From positions 116,001 to 180,000 of the forward strand of contig MCFG01000029.1 in the NCBI GenBank assembly GCA_002104895.1: DNA of 64,000 bases. Direction: 5' to 3'. The notes below the pieces were generated by a model, which had not been told where the DNA came from, did no database searches, and saw only the letters and a list, made by a program, of their open reading frames with translations. The translations under genes and the position numbers were made by a program. This document shows positions 45,401 through 58,651 of the stretch, piece by piece. This DNA is from Anaeromyces robustus. Lineage: Eukaryota > Neocallimastigomycota > Neocallimastigomycetes > Neocallimastigales > Neocallimastigaceae. The first letter of the stretch is position 1. Every line of letters starts with the position of its first letter.

Positions 45401-46537
45401 TAATTAATTTAATAAGTAAATACATATTTCATTCATATATTAAAATAAAATATTTTGAATAGTTTTAGTTACAATCACAGTTTTAGTTACAAAAAAAAAA
45501 AAATAACTTTTTTATTTAATTTATATTTTAATATATTTTATAATAATTATTTAAGTATATACTAAATGTTATCTTTTTTTTTTCTTGGATTTTTTTTTTT
45601 TTGATTCTTGGTTTTTTTTATATTTATTTAAATATTTATTAATTCATTCATTTGTTAAAAATAATTCAAAGTATTAAAAGTTTTTATTTTATCATTTAAT
45701 CATTTATTTATTTATTTATTCATTTATTTATTTGTTCACTGAATATTATATCTATATATAAAAAATGCATAATATATATAATACAATAATCATGTATTAA
45801 GAAAAAAAAAATTCATAAAAATATTTTATATAATTATATATAAAAAAATAAAAAAATAAATATAAAATAAAAAAACTTAATATTATTCGGTATTATTTTT
45901 ACAGAATTTACTATATAATTAATTAACTAAATAAAGAGTGATAAAAAAAAAAAAATTAATATTATACTGATGGACTGCATAATTGAATTTTAATAAATAG
46001 TAATAAATATAATAATTATATTAAATAAATTAAATCATTATATATTCATAATAAAAATGTTTTATATAGAGTTACAAGTTTAAAACCAGCCTCTTTAATA
46101 GTACTTTAATTAATTATAGTGAACTATTGAAATATGTATTAGTTACAGTTACATTAATGTAATTTTATAATTACCATTTAATAATAAATTATTGTTACTG
46201 TTATTGATATGGTTATAAGAATTTATTAATTATTATAGAACGCTGTTTTTTTTTTATTTTTTTTTTTGTTTTTTTTTTTGTTCTTTATTATATTCTATTT
46301 TTAATTATTATATTAGTCATTCATTCTTTTATTATATATTGTTATTTTTTTTCCGTTAATTTTTTTTATTTAATATATTATTTTTATTATTATTATAATC
46401 TTTCATTTACCATAATTTCCCTTTATTAATTATTTTTAATATTCTATTTAATAATAATTAATTTACTTTATTAATTAATAATTATTTTTTTTATTATTTA
46501 TAATAATATCTTTAATTATTATCCTTAATAATTAAAA

Positions 46538-46570
<33 letters not shown>

Positions 46571-48165
46571 GAAATTAAATAATAATTAAATATTTAATAA
46601 TAATTAATAAAAGAATAATGGATAAAAAAATATTTTTATAATTAATTTTATTTTTTAATTTTTTTAAATTTTTTTTTTTTTAAATAATTAGTATTACCAT
46701 ACATTTTTTAATTGATTTGAATTTTCATTGGTTAAAAGTTCAACTGCTTTACACAAACAGGAAAAATACTTAAAAAATACTAAAAATACTAAAAATGTAA
46801 AAATGTAAAAAAAAAAAAATTGGCAACCGTTTTTTATATTAAAAAAAATAATTATTTTTATTATTATTAAATTATTTTAATTTTAATTATTTTTATTATT
46901 TATTAATAAAGTTTAATTCTTAGTATTTTTTATATACCAAATAAAATATTTAATATAAATTAATAATAAATTATATTTAATATTTATAATAAATTATTTT
47001 TATTCATTATCAAATTAATATATGTAAATAATATAAAATAATATAAAATAATATAAAATATATTATAAATATTGATAATCTTAAAAAGAAAAAAAAAAAT
47101 TTTTTTATATATATTTTATATTTAAATAAATATTTAAAATAGCTTTATATATATATTTTTAAGTTTATATTAAATTTTATTTTTAATATGTTATATATTA
47201 ATTTATTATTTATTTACACTATTTATTACTATTATATTATTATTATATTGATATAATAGGTATATTCTATATTAATATATTAATAAAGCAAAAATGGCAA
47301 ATATTAGACATTTAATTACTAATTCTATCTATAATAACTATATTAAATAATATATTATTAAATATAATAAATATATAATAAATATATAATACATTCAATA
47401 ATAAATAATTAATTTTAATATATAATAATATATATATAAATTTTTTCACAAAAAATGATCTTTTATAGAAATAATTAAAAAATAAAAGAATAAAAAAAAA
47501 ATAAAAAATATAATTAATCTTAATAATTAATTTTTTTAATTAATTGGTATATATTACAATATATTATAATATATTTAAATATTAATTTATTTTACAAATT
47601 TTTATAATTGAAATGAATTTTCATATAAAAATAGAAAATAATCTCTCTTTTTCTTAAATTATATATAAAAAAAAGGACTTGCTAATTTCTTTTAATGCTT
47701 TTTTAATTAATACCTTTTTTTTTTTTTTTAAAAAAAATAGTAAAATAATAAGAAGGAATCATTTGTTTAATGAAAAATAAAAATAATAAAAGTAAAAAAT
47801 AAAAAATAAGAAAAAAATTTTAAAAGAAATAAAACAGAAAAAAAAAAGAAGAAAACGATAAAGAAAACAGGAAAAAAATAAAGGAAATTACAATTTACAA
47901 TTATAATATGAATAATTAAGAGAAATAGAATAGTAGATATAAATGCAACAAATTTATTAAAATTATTTCATATTGTAATTTATTTAACAAAATTTTTTTA
48001 CAAAATAATATAAATATAAAAGAGGAAAAAAAAAAGACAAAAGTATTTTTATACTTTTTTGAAAAAAAAAATTGAATTGAATTCAAAAAATATATATATA
48101 TATATTTATATATAAAAGTTTAATTTGTACAGAATTTATAAATAAGTAAAAAAGAAATAATAAAA
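45401..48165. other. A/T-rich intergenic region
   Basis: No gene seen on either strand; the last 100 bases form the A-rich leader of the third CotH gene. Confidence 0.65.
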
Positions 48166-50624
48166 ATGAAAATAAAAATTTTTGGTTTTACTATAGTATC
48201 AACACTTTTGTCAATAGTTAATGGTAAAGAAAAGAATATCTATTTATAATATATAAATTTATTAAATAATAATATAAAATATCATATATCATTAAAAACA
48301 TATAAAAAAACAAAAAAAAACTAAAGTTTTATTTATTTGTTTTTTTTTTTTTTCGCTAATGTTAATATTAAATAATATTTTTATTTTACAGCAAAAGTTT
48401 ATAATTTTAAGGCTGTATCTCTTTCAAATAATGAATACATTTTAGGTGTAAAACATGATGATGTAATAGACCAAATGACACCTGCTGCTTTTCCATGTAA
48501 CTTTTTTTTTTTTTAAAATTTATTATTATTTAATAAGATATATTTATATATTAAAGTTATAATAATATTATATTAGTGTATTTATTTTTTTATTATTATA
48601 ACTTTAACATATATATAATAATAATTAATAATATTATATATCAATTTTTATATATTATAATAATTAATAAAATTATAATTAATTATTGATATTATTAATA
48701 AATAGTGTTCACTGCACAAATAGAAGCAGATAATATTAGTAATTATAAATATGTTGTTTTAGACCAAACAGGACAAGTAGTGGAAGAAGAAAGTATTGAT
48801 AGAGAATATTCTGAAGATAATTCAAATTTAAATGAAGTTTACAATAGGTATATATAATATTTAAATAATTAAAAAATTTTTTTTAAAAAAATTATTATAT
48901 AATATTTATATTCATTTATAATAATATATATAAAAATATTATATAATATTTATATTCATTTTTAATAATATATATAATACTTTTTATTTTACATATATAT
49001 TATATATATTAAAAAATTTTTTTTTAATCATTAAAATTTTAAAATTTTTTAATATTTATATTATGATAAACCATAAAAAAATATTTATTTTTTATTAATA
49101 AATTATTTTTTTATTTTTCAAATAAATAAAAAAAACAAAAAAAAAAGAACAACAAAACAAATAACAATACCAGAACTTCCAAAACCATTTAAAACATCTT
49201 ATTCATTAGGTTCAAAAAATTTTGTACCATTTCCAAATAATGAAATTTGGACAATACATGCTCAATGTGATGAAATTTATGATGAAGTAAAAAATACACC
49301 ATTTTTAGAAGGAAATCTTCGTAATGATAAAGAATCAAATTGTACTCTTACTATTATTACAGCTGAAGATGTTTATCAATACCAAGGTACTACACGTTTA
49401 GTTGGTTTTGGTAGTCGTTTATATAAAAAATTATCATGGGTATTTAAAATAAAAGACGATAAAAAATTTTTTGGTAGAACTGCTTTAAAAGTTAGAAGTA
49501 TGTCAAACGATCCAACCCTTATGCGTGAAAAAGTTCTTACTGATTTATATACAGCAGTTGGTGTACCTGTTCAAGAAGGTACCTATGCTAGAGTATTAAT
49601 TAATAATGATGTTTGGGGTTTATATGAAGTAGTAGATACTCTTAATAAAAAATGGATTGCTGCCTATGTTCATAATGGTGATAAAAAGATGGTTGGTACA
49701 AATTATAAATTATTTTCATTTCATCCTTCAGGACCCTATGCTGAATTAAAATATTTAGGAGATGATCCAGAATTATATGATCCTGTTAATTATACGGTAG
49801 ATGAAGTGGATTCTGATGATGTAGAAGCCAATAAAAATAGTGGTAAATATTATCGTTTAATTCAATTTACAAAAAAATTTGGAGAATGGTTAGAAAAATA
49901 TCAAGATGATTCTTCAGATGAAGCCTATGAAGCTCTTGAAAAATTCCTTGATATTGAATCTACCTTAAAAATGATGGTGGTTGAAACTTTATCCCTTGTT
50001 AAAGATAATTTTTGGGTTATTATGGGTAATGTAGCACTTTATTATAATAAAGAAAAGGATTATTATCAATTTCTTCCTTATGATTTTGATGATGCTATGA
50101 AAGGGATTAAAGGACCTTATCTTCATGATGATTATATTCAAGATTGTTATACTTGGGCCGATGATGTTCCAAATTTTGAACATTATTTCACCAAAGGATT
50201 ATTATCTAATCCACGTATATCTGAAAGATATAATATTATTTTAGCTAAAACCGTAAGAGATACTTTTAATTTAGATACCGTTTCTTCTCATATTGATGCC
50301 TATGCTGATTTAATTAGAGAAGATGTTGAATGGAATTTTAATGCTATTGATAATTTACAAACTTCGTATGATGGATTTGTTAATCATTATACACTTAATG
50401 ATTTTGAAGATAATTTAGAAAGTGGACATCTTTTAGTAGATACTACTATTAGAACGGATGATGCTCCTTATGGACTTAAAGAATTTATTGATATTCGAGG
50501 AAATAATTGTAAAGCGGTTACGGCAGATGTACAAATTCCTGAAGAAGATGGTGCTTTTAGTCATTCCTTTTCAATATTTCTTTTAATTCTTACTCAAATT
50601 TTATTATTTATTACCCTTTATTAA
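48166..50624 (+). CDS. CotH-kinase-like surface protein with GPI-type C-terminus (four exons)
   Basis: Exons 48166-48223, 48392-48496, 48706-48847 and 49148-50624 with GT..AG borders encode 593 residues. A signal peptide covers about 1-19. The CotH domain includes GFGSRLYKKLSW, NDPTLMREKVLTDLYTAVGV, RVLINNDVWGLYEVVDTL and the acidic FLPYDFDDAM motif with aspartates at 414 and 416, aligned with D386/D388 of the CBM18-bearing genes. After the domain comes a short Cys-containing segment and a C-terminal hydrophobic stretch (FSIFLLILTQILLFITLY), typical of a GPI-anchor signal. The product is likely exported and held on the outer membrane face or transferred to the wall. Intron positions match the gene at 58.7 kb exactly. 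Kinase activity and target are unknown. Confidence 0.9.
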
Positions 50625-50992
50625 ATATAAATAATAAAAGTTAAAAAAAAACAAAAAAAAAAAATTAAAATCAAGATATTAATAAAAAAGAAAAAGAAAA
50701 AAAAAAAAAGAAAGAAAAGAATAGAAAAGAAAAGAAAGGAAAGAAAATAATATAATATATTATATTATTATTTATTCTTTTTCTCTCTCTTTCTCTTTCT
50801 TTTTTTCTTTTTTTTTTTAATACTTGTATTTTAATATTTTTTATATATTTATAGAATTTAAATTAAATATATATGTATAAATATATTATATCATTTTATA
50901 TATACAATTATTACTATATAAACAATTTATAAAACAATAACAAAAATTCAAAAAAATTCAAAAAAAATTCAAAAAAAATTCAAAAAAAAATC

Positions 50993-51023
<31 letters not shown>

Positions 51024-51983
51024 ATAATCAATAATCAATAATCAAGTTTGAATTATTCTATGCATATATTTTTTTTAATTCTTGTATTTTATTATAATAT
51101 TAAAAATATTTATTTTATTTCAATGTACAAACATTATACAACACACCATTTTTTTTTTTATTATTAAAATTCAATATTTACAATTATTTATACACTTTAA
51201 AAAAAAAAAAAAAAAAAAAAGAAAGAAAGAAAAAGAAAGATTTATAAAATAATTATAAAATAATATATATACCTTTTTTTTTTTTAATCCCCTTTTCCCT
51301 CTTTCTAAACATATTATCATATTATTTTTTATTTTTTATCATCACCATCCAATATAAAATATCATTAAAAAGAAATATATCTATATCATTATATATATAT
51401 ATATTAATATATATATAAAAGTCATATAAAATAAGTTTAATTATCGTATATATTATATAACAATTAAAAAGATTATTATCATTTTCAGAAAAAAAAAAAA
51501 GGACAATATTCTATAAAACAATCAAAAAATAATTTAATAGAAGTAAAAAAAAAAAAAAAAAAAAAAAAAGAGAGAGAAAAAGAAAAATAATATTCTAAAT
51601 AGCAATAAAATAAAGTAGAGTACACTATATATATACTTTTCTTTTATTTTTTGTTAATTTAGCTTTTATATATTATTAAAAAAAAAAAAAAAATAGAAAA
51701 TAGAAAATGAAAAAAAAAAAAAAAAAGAAATTATTTATTTAAAAGTATATATTAAAACAATTTTTTTTTAAAAAAAAAAATATTAATAGTAAATTGTAAT
51801 ATTAATAGTAATAATTATAATAATATTAATAATAATAATATTTTATTGATAATAATAATAATAATAATAATATATTTTATTTTATAAAAGTAAAATATTT
51901 TATTATTATAGAAGTTTAATTATTTATTTTTTTCTTTTCTTTTAGTTTAAGTTTTTAATTATTTATATTTGTTTAAAGATAAT

Positions 51984-52011
<28 letters not shown>

Positions 52012-52016
<5 letters not shown>

Positions 52017-52063
52017 TAATATAATATAATATAATATAATATAATATAATATAATATAATATA
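52012..52063. repeat. ATAAT pentanucleotide array
   Basis: About ten copies of TATAA/ATAAT. Confidence 0.9.
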
Positions 52064-52616
52064 AATTTTGTATATATTGGTTATTTTTTTTTTTTTTATT
52101 TTATTTTATGTATTTTATTTTATTTTATCTTTTTAATAAAATAAAATGAAAAACAAATGATAAAAAAAAAAAATAACTAAAATTTAAAAATATTAAAATT
52201 AAAAAAAAACAAAAAAAAAAAACAAAAAAAAAAAAAAAGTATATAAAAAAGTAGAATAAAAGTTAATATAAATATATTATAAATATAAAAAAAATAATAA
52301 TATTCAATAAAAATAAATATAAAATTAATTTTATAAAATAATAAATGAATAAATAAATGGTTTTTCTTTTTTTCTTTTCTTTTTTTGTTTTGCTTTGTTA
52401 TGTTTTTGTTTTTGTAATTTTTTGTTATTGCATTTCACTAATTTTTTTTTTTTTAGTTACTCAATTTTTTTAGGAGTTATCATCAAGTTTTTATTTTCTT
52501 CAATTTTTACTACTATTGAATGTTTTTTTTCAATGAATATGGGATCAAATAGGAATTCTATCAATGAAAATAATATAAATACTTTATATATTTGTTATAC
52601 TAATTATAATACATCC

Positions 52617-52647
<31 letters not shown>

Positions 52648-53051
52648 ATAATAAATAATAAATAATAATACTAATAATAATAATTGATGATGATGATGAT
52701 GATAATGATAAACAAATTTTAACAAAATGATATATATAAAAAAAAATCATTATTTTAAAGAACTATATATAAAACTCTGTAGTAATAATAATCATGGTAA
52801 TTTTTTTTTAATTTTATTTTATTTTAAAATTTTTTAATTTATTATTCTTTTTTTCCTTTTTTGTATTCAATATAAAAAAAAAAATTTTTTTTTTTAATTA
52901 AAGATTTATCCATGCCAATTTTTTTTTTAATATATATTTTTATCATATATCATAACTTTTTTTTTTTTTTTAATGTAGGTGATATTAATATTGATAATTC
53001 TTTATATATATAAAATTATATTTTAATAGTTTTTATTAATATTATCAATTA

Positions 53052-53095
53052 TTGAATATAATGAAAACTTAAATATTTTATTTCATTATATTCAA
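53052..53095. repeat. 15-bp inverted repeat
   Basis: TTGAATATAATGAAA (53052-53066) pairs with TTTCATTATATTCAA (53081-53095) around a 14-base loop. Confidence 0.8.
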
Positions 53096-53473
53096 AACTT
53101 TTTAAAATAATTAATAAAGTAAATCAAAAAATTAAATTATTTATGATATTTATAATTTAATCTTTTATATAATATATAATTAATTAAAAAAATAAAATAA
53201 AATTATATATATGTATATAATTATCTTTTCATGATTATTTAATAAATAAATACAAATAAAAAATTATATTTCATTTAATTATATGAATTTAATGAATGTA
53301 ATTATTAATTTAGATAATGTAATGTATTATTTAACAATATTATTTATCAATGACTATTATCTTAAGCCATTATATACATTTAAATAGTAAAAAAAAAATA
53401 AAATAATTTTTTATTTCTAAGAATTTAAAAAATAAGTTTACTGATACATTTTTGATATTTAATGAATTCATCA

Positions 53474-53474
53474 A

Positions 53475-53537
<63 letters not shown>

Positions 53538-53705
53538 ATTTAAAATAAATAAATAAATAAATTTAAAATAAATAAATAAATAAATTTAAAATAAATAAAT
53601 AAATAAATAAATAAATTTATAATAAATAAATAAATAAATTTAAAATAAATAAATAAATAAATAAATAAATTTAAAATAAATAAATAAATAAATAAATAAA
53701 TTTAT
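53474..53705. repeat. Compound AAAT array with TTTAAAAT spacers
   Basis: AAAT tracts of 5-15 units are separated by regularly recurring TTTAAAATAAAT junctions (at least six), giving a higher-order period of about 25-40 bases. Confidence 0.85.
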
Positions 53706-55240
53706 ACAAAAAAGGAAAAAAATTAAATTATTACAATTATACAGAAAATAATTGAAAATGCAATTTAAAGAATAATTAAAAAAATTTATAAAAAAAAAAA
53801 AAAGTATATAAACAAACATGGGAAAAAAAAAAAAAAAAGAGAGAAAAAGGAAATAGTTTTTTTTTTGTTTAAATTAAAAAAGAAAGAAAGAAAGAAAAAT
53901 CACTTTCTTTTTTTTTTTTTTTTTTAAACAATTATACCTTTTTTAATAAATTAAAAAATTAATTAATCAATTCATTGATCAAAAGAAAATATACTAAAAT
54001 ATATAAAATACTATAAAATATTTAAGATAACAATTACTATTTATTTTATATATTAAATAAATTCATATTCACTCTTTTTTTATTTTTATCTTCTGCTTTG
54101 AAATTTATTTGAATATTTATTATTTATTCTATATTTAATCATTTTATTAATATTTTTAATTATTTATTATTACCGAATATAGTAATAATAATTAAAAAAA
54201 GTAAAATAAAAAAAAAATAATAAAATAAATAAAAAAAAAACTTTAAATATTAAAAAAAAAAAAAAGATTGAATAACAAAAAAAGGTGAATTTTAAAATTT
54301 AAAAGTAATAAACCGTAATCTTTTAGTTTTTATAAGTGTAATATGGAATTACCATCAAATAATAAAACTCTTATTAATAATAAAAAAAAAAAAAGAAAAA
54401 GAAAAAGAAATTAGTTTTCATTTTAAATTTATATTTCATTTTTACTCATTAGATGACAAAAATAAACAAAGAAAAAAAAAAAGAATATAAAATTATAATA
54501 AAATTTTAAACAATTTTCTTTTTCTTTTTCTTTTTTTAGATTTTTATTTAAATTAATTATGCTTCGTTTTTATGATTATACCAAAAAAGGTATTTTTTTT
54601 TGGAATTATTAAAAAGAATAAAGAATTGAACATTTTTGAAATTCTATAATAATAAATAATAACATAAAATAATAATAATAATAATATTGAAATGAAAAAG
54701 AGGAGTGAAAAAGCATGCAATTGATAATGATAAACAATAATAAACAAGTAATAATAGCATTGAATAATAACATTGAATAATAATTACTTTATGATATATA
54801 CAATACAATACCAAAAATAAAAAAAAAAATAAAAAAAGATATAATAAAATAAAAATAAGCAACAAACAATTTTAACTTTTTTTTTTTAAATTAATTTTTT
54901 TTTAATTTATAGAATTTCACGTGATTTGTTATTATTACATTTGTGTAAAAAAAAAAAAAAACTTTCGTATTAATTAAAAAAAAAATCTTTTTTCAATTTT
55001 TTTTTTTAAAAAGTAAATTTTAATGTATTTTAATAAATTATATATATATTATAATGTATTATAATATATATTGTATATCTTTTTTATATAATTCAAATTG
55101 ATAATTTTACTTTAAAAAATGCTAATATTAACTTTATATTTAATTTATATTTAATTTATATAAAATATTGAATATTAAAATATTGAATTTTGAATATAAA
55201 AATATTTTAAATTTTTTAGTTATGGTTAAATATCTTGGTT

Positions 55241-55241
55241 A

Positions 55242-55284
<43 letters not shown>

Positions 55285-55287
55285 ATA

Positions 55288-55331
<44 letters not shown>

Positions 55332-55333
55332 AA
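55241..55333. repeat. AAAT tetranucleotide array
   Basis: About 22 AAAT units with one TATT interruption. Confidence 0.9.
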
Positions 55334-55712
55334 TATTAATTGTTTAAAATAGTATGTCATATAACTAATAGATAAATAAATGAAAAGTTATCATATAATA
55401 TTTTATAATTATTTTATTATACATAAAATATGATCAAATAGAGATAATGAATGAGGAATCATTAATAATAATTTTTATATAAATAGAAAAAAAAATATTT
55501 AAATATATGGTTGATTAATTAAACCTATTAAAAAAGTATAATTAAATTATTATTAATAATATGATATATATTAAAATAATAAAGTTTTATAATAACCATA
55601 AGATTTATAGTTAATGTTCTAAGAATATTAAAAAAAATAAAAAAGAAAAAGATAAAAAAAAAAGATAAAAAAATAAAATAACAATAAAAATTTTTAGGTT
55701 TTTATAAGTAAG

Positions 55713-55717
<5 letters not shown>

Positions 55718-55759
<42 letters not shown>
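55718..55759. repeat. Poly-A homopolymer run
   Basis: About 42 consecutive A residues followed by GCGGC. Confidence 0.9.
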
Positions 55760-55760
<1 letters not shown>

Positions 55761-55832
55761 CGGCATTTCACCATAATAAAGTTTATGATTGGATTAAAAA
55801 TTTTTTTTCTTAACTTTTTTGTTAATAAAACA

Positions 55833-55836
55833 TCAA

Positions 55837-55911
<75 letters not shown>

Positions 55912-55916
55912 ATTAA

Positions 55917-55959
<43 letters not shown>

Positions 55960-56021
55960 ATTAATAAATAAATAAATTAATAAATAAATAAATAAATAAA
56001 TAAATAAATCAATAAATAAAT
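55833..56021. repeat. AAAT tetranucleotide array
   Basis: About 47 AAAT units with a few TTAAT variants; it abuts a GC-elevated patch. Confidence 0.9.
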
Positions 56022-56140
56022 ACATCTGACCCAACGCCCAGCCAAATATTGTTTCAATCTCGTTAAACTACCTCGTCCTTTCTGTATATAACAAGACTTG
56101 CACTTCCATACAAGGTAAAGATTTTCATCATGTTACTAAT
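56022..56140 (-). other. GC-elevated patch next to an AAAT array
   Basis: About 120 bases with distinctly more G+C (CATCTGACCCAACGCCCAGC at the left end). The minus strand offers MMKIFTLYGSASLVIYRKDE then a stop, and further on NNIWLGVGSD. It may be a gene scrap. No family recognised. Confidence 0.3.
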
Positions 56141-58651
56141 AATAAAAAATAAATAAATAAATTAATAAATAAATAGATAAAATAATAAAAAAAAAGTTAA
56201 TATTTAAAGTAACTTTAAATAATGAGAATATTAATAGACTTTATTTATATCCAAAAATAATTAATATAATTTTAACAAATTAAATAAAAAATAATATATT
56301 AATAAATAAAAAAGAAGGTAATGAAAATGGAAAAAAAAAGGCATATATATTTTATATGATAGTATTAAAGTAATTATTGAAAATAATTAAAAAGAATATT
56401 CATTTATTAAATAAATAAATTAATAATTTTATTTTATTGTATTTTATTTTATTTTATCTTATTAGAAAGAAATTTTTTTAAATAAAATAAAATTGTTAAT
56501 TTATAATCTTGGTTTGGTTTGGTTTGGTTTTGTTCTGTTTTTTAATATAATGTAATACATAAATTTAATAACTTATGCTTCTTCTTTAAAACATATTAAT
56601 GAAAACAAAATAAAATGCAAAATAAATGGTTTAAGAAATTTTTTTATTGGATGCTTTTTATTAATTCATATACCTACCATTTTATATTTTAAACTAACTG
56701 CCAAGTTGTGGCTACAAGTATTAAATTCTACTTTCTTTTTTTATTGATGTAAAAAAAAAAGCTAGTTGAAAAATTCAATAAATAAAAGAAAAGTATTAAA
56801 AGAATACTCTTTATTTCTAATTTTTTTTTTCATCAACCGAATTATATTCATTTTAAAAATAAAAAGGTACAGAAAGATAATTCACAAAAAAAAAAAAAAA
56901 AAATAATTCAGTAATAACTTTTTATCTTCAACTGCCAACTAAAGTAAAAAAAATTTTTTTTTTTCAATTTTTTTTATTACTTATTTAGGGAAAAAAAATA
57001 TTATTTTAGTTTTTTTTTTTTTTTTTTTTTTGGTAAAATAATTGATTATTTATGATTATTTAAAAAGTAGCATAACTAATCATATAATTGTCATAAAGTA
57101 ATGTATAAATTGAACTATATAGAAGAATTTAATATAAATAAATAAATAGATAAATAAATATATATATATATATATAAAATTATTATTAATCATAGATAAG
57201 TAAATGGATGAATAATTATATAAATAGATAAATAATAGAATTATTTAAAAAAAAAATAAATGTATATACATATATTAAATAAATAATAGAATATCAATAC
57301 ATATAATTATTGATATATATTGCTATATAAATAAATATATTAGTAACGTAAATAAATAAATTTATGTAAATAATTATTAAACATCAAAAATAAAAAAAAA
57401 TTTTATTTTTTTTTTATATTTATATTCTTTTATATATATTAAAATATATTTAATTTATTTAAATAAAAAAATGATGGCTAATAAATTAAATATTATATGC
57501 ATATATTATAATATATTGTAATATATTATACTTTTGATATCATTTTCTTTGTTAAATGTATTTATTTAATTTAATTATATTTTAATATGTATTAAAAAAG
57601 ATAGATTTAATTATTAAATTAATAAATATTTAATAATAATTAAATAAATTAATTATAAAATATTAAAAATATTAATGAATAAATAAATAATAAATAAATA
57701 AATAACTGATAATAAATTATCCTAATAAAAAAATTTTTTTCATTTATTTTTATTTACACTTTTCAATAATTTTATTTATTATCTTTTTTTTTTTTAAAAA
57801 ATTTAATTTATTTATTTATTTCGTTATATTCATTTATTTAAATAATAGTTAATTAAAAAATTATTTATTTTATTATTTATTTATTCATTAAATATTTAAT
57901 CATTGTATCATTTTTTATTTATTAATATATAAGTAAATAAATTAATAGCATATAAATAATATATTATAAATAATAAATAAATAAATAAAGTTATAACAAA
58001 TAAATATGTATTTTATTTTTTTTTTATATATTAAAAATAAGATAATTTTCTTTTTTGTATTCAATTAATTTATTTTAATATATATTATACACATATAAGA
58101 ATATAAATAAATTTTATTTTCTATTTTTTCTTTCTTGTTTTTTTTATCATAACAAACACTAAAAAAAAAAAAATAAAAAATAAAAAGAATAAAATAAAAA
58201 AAAATAAAAATAATTAGTTTATTATATAATTTATTATATAATTTATTATATTATATTATATTACATTATATTATATTCAATTAATTAATTATAAAATATA
58301 ATTAAAAAAATTTTTTTATATTCTTTTTTCTTTTTTTTTTCCTTCTTACTACTTTTTAATTATATATATTTTATTAATTAATTTTTTTTTCTTCTATTTT
58401 AAATTTATTTTTCTTTTAAATTATGATTATAAAAGAATTTTAAATTTAAAAATAATAATAATAAATAATAATAGACCGTTTTATATTTAATATTTATTTA
58501 ATATTATAATTTATTTTTATTATTTAATTTATTTATAAAGTAAAATAAAACTCAATAATCATATATATAAAAAAAAATTTACTTGAATAACATTATTATA
58601 TCGAAATATACTTATAAAAAAAAAGTTTAAATTAATTTAATAAAAGACAAT

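Larger units (their letters stand above)
50625..58651. other. Long A/T-rich intergenic region between the two GPI-type CotH genes
   Basis: About 8 kb with no supportable gene. Homopolymers, AAAT arrays, a TATAA array and small hairpins dominate. One less AT-rich patch lies at 56022-56140. The ORF at 52395-52658 is low complexity and was not accepted. Confidence 0.6.

Noticed and set aside
52395-52658. 87-residue ORF with Phe/Cys-rich start and Asn run
   Set aside because: Low complexity, no signal of conservation, and a second copy is lacking; could be real but unsupported.
55822-56034. 70-residue Leu-Phe-Ile-Tyr ORF
   Set aside because: Minus-strand reading of the AAAT array.
56511-56532. 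GGTTT repeats as a possible telomere-like tract
   Set aside because: Only about four units, internal, and unlike the common fungal TTAGGG motif.
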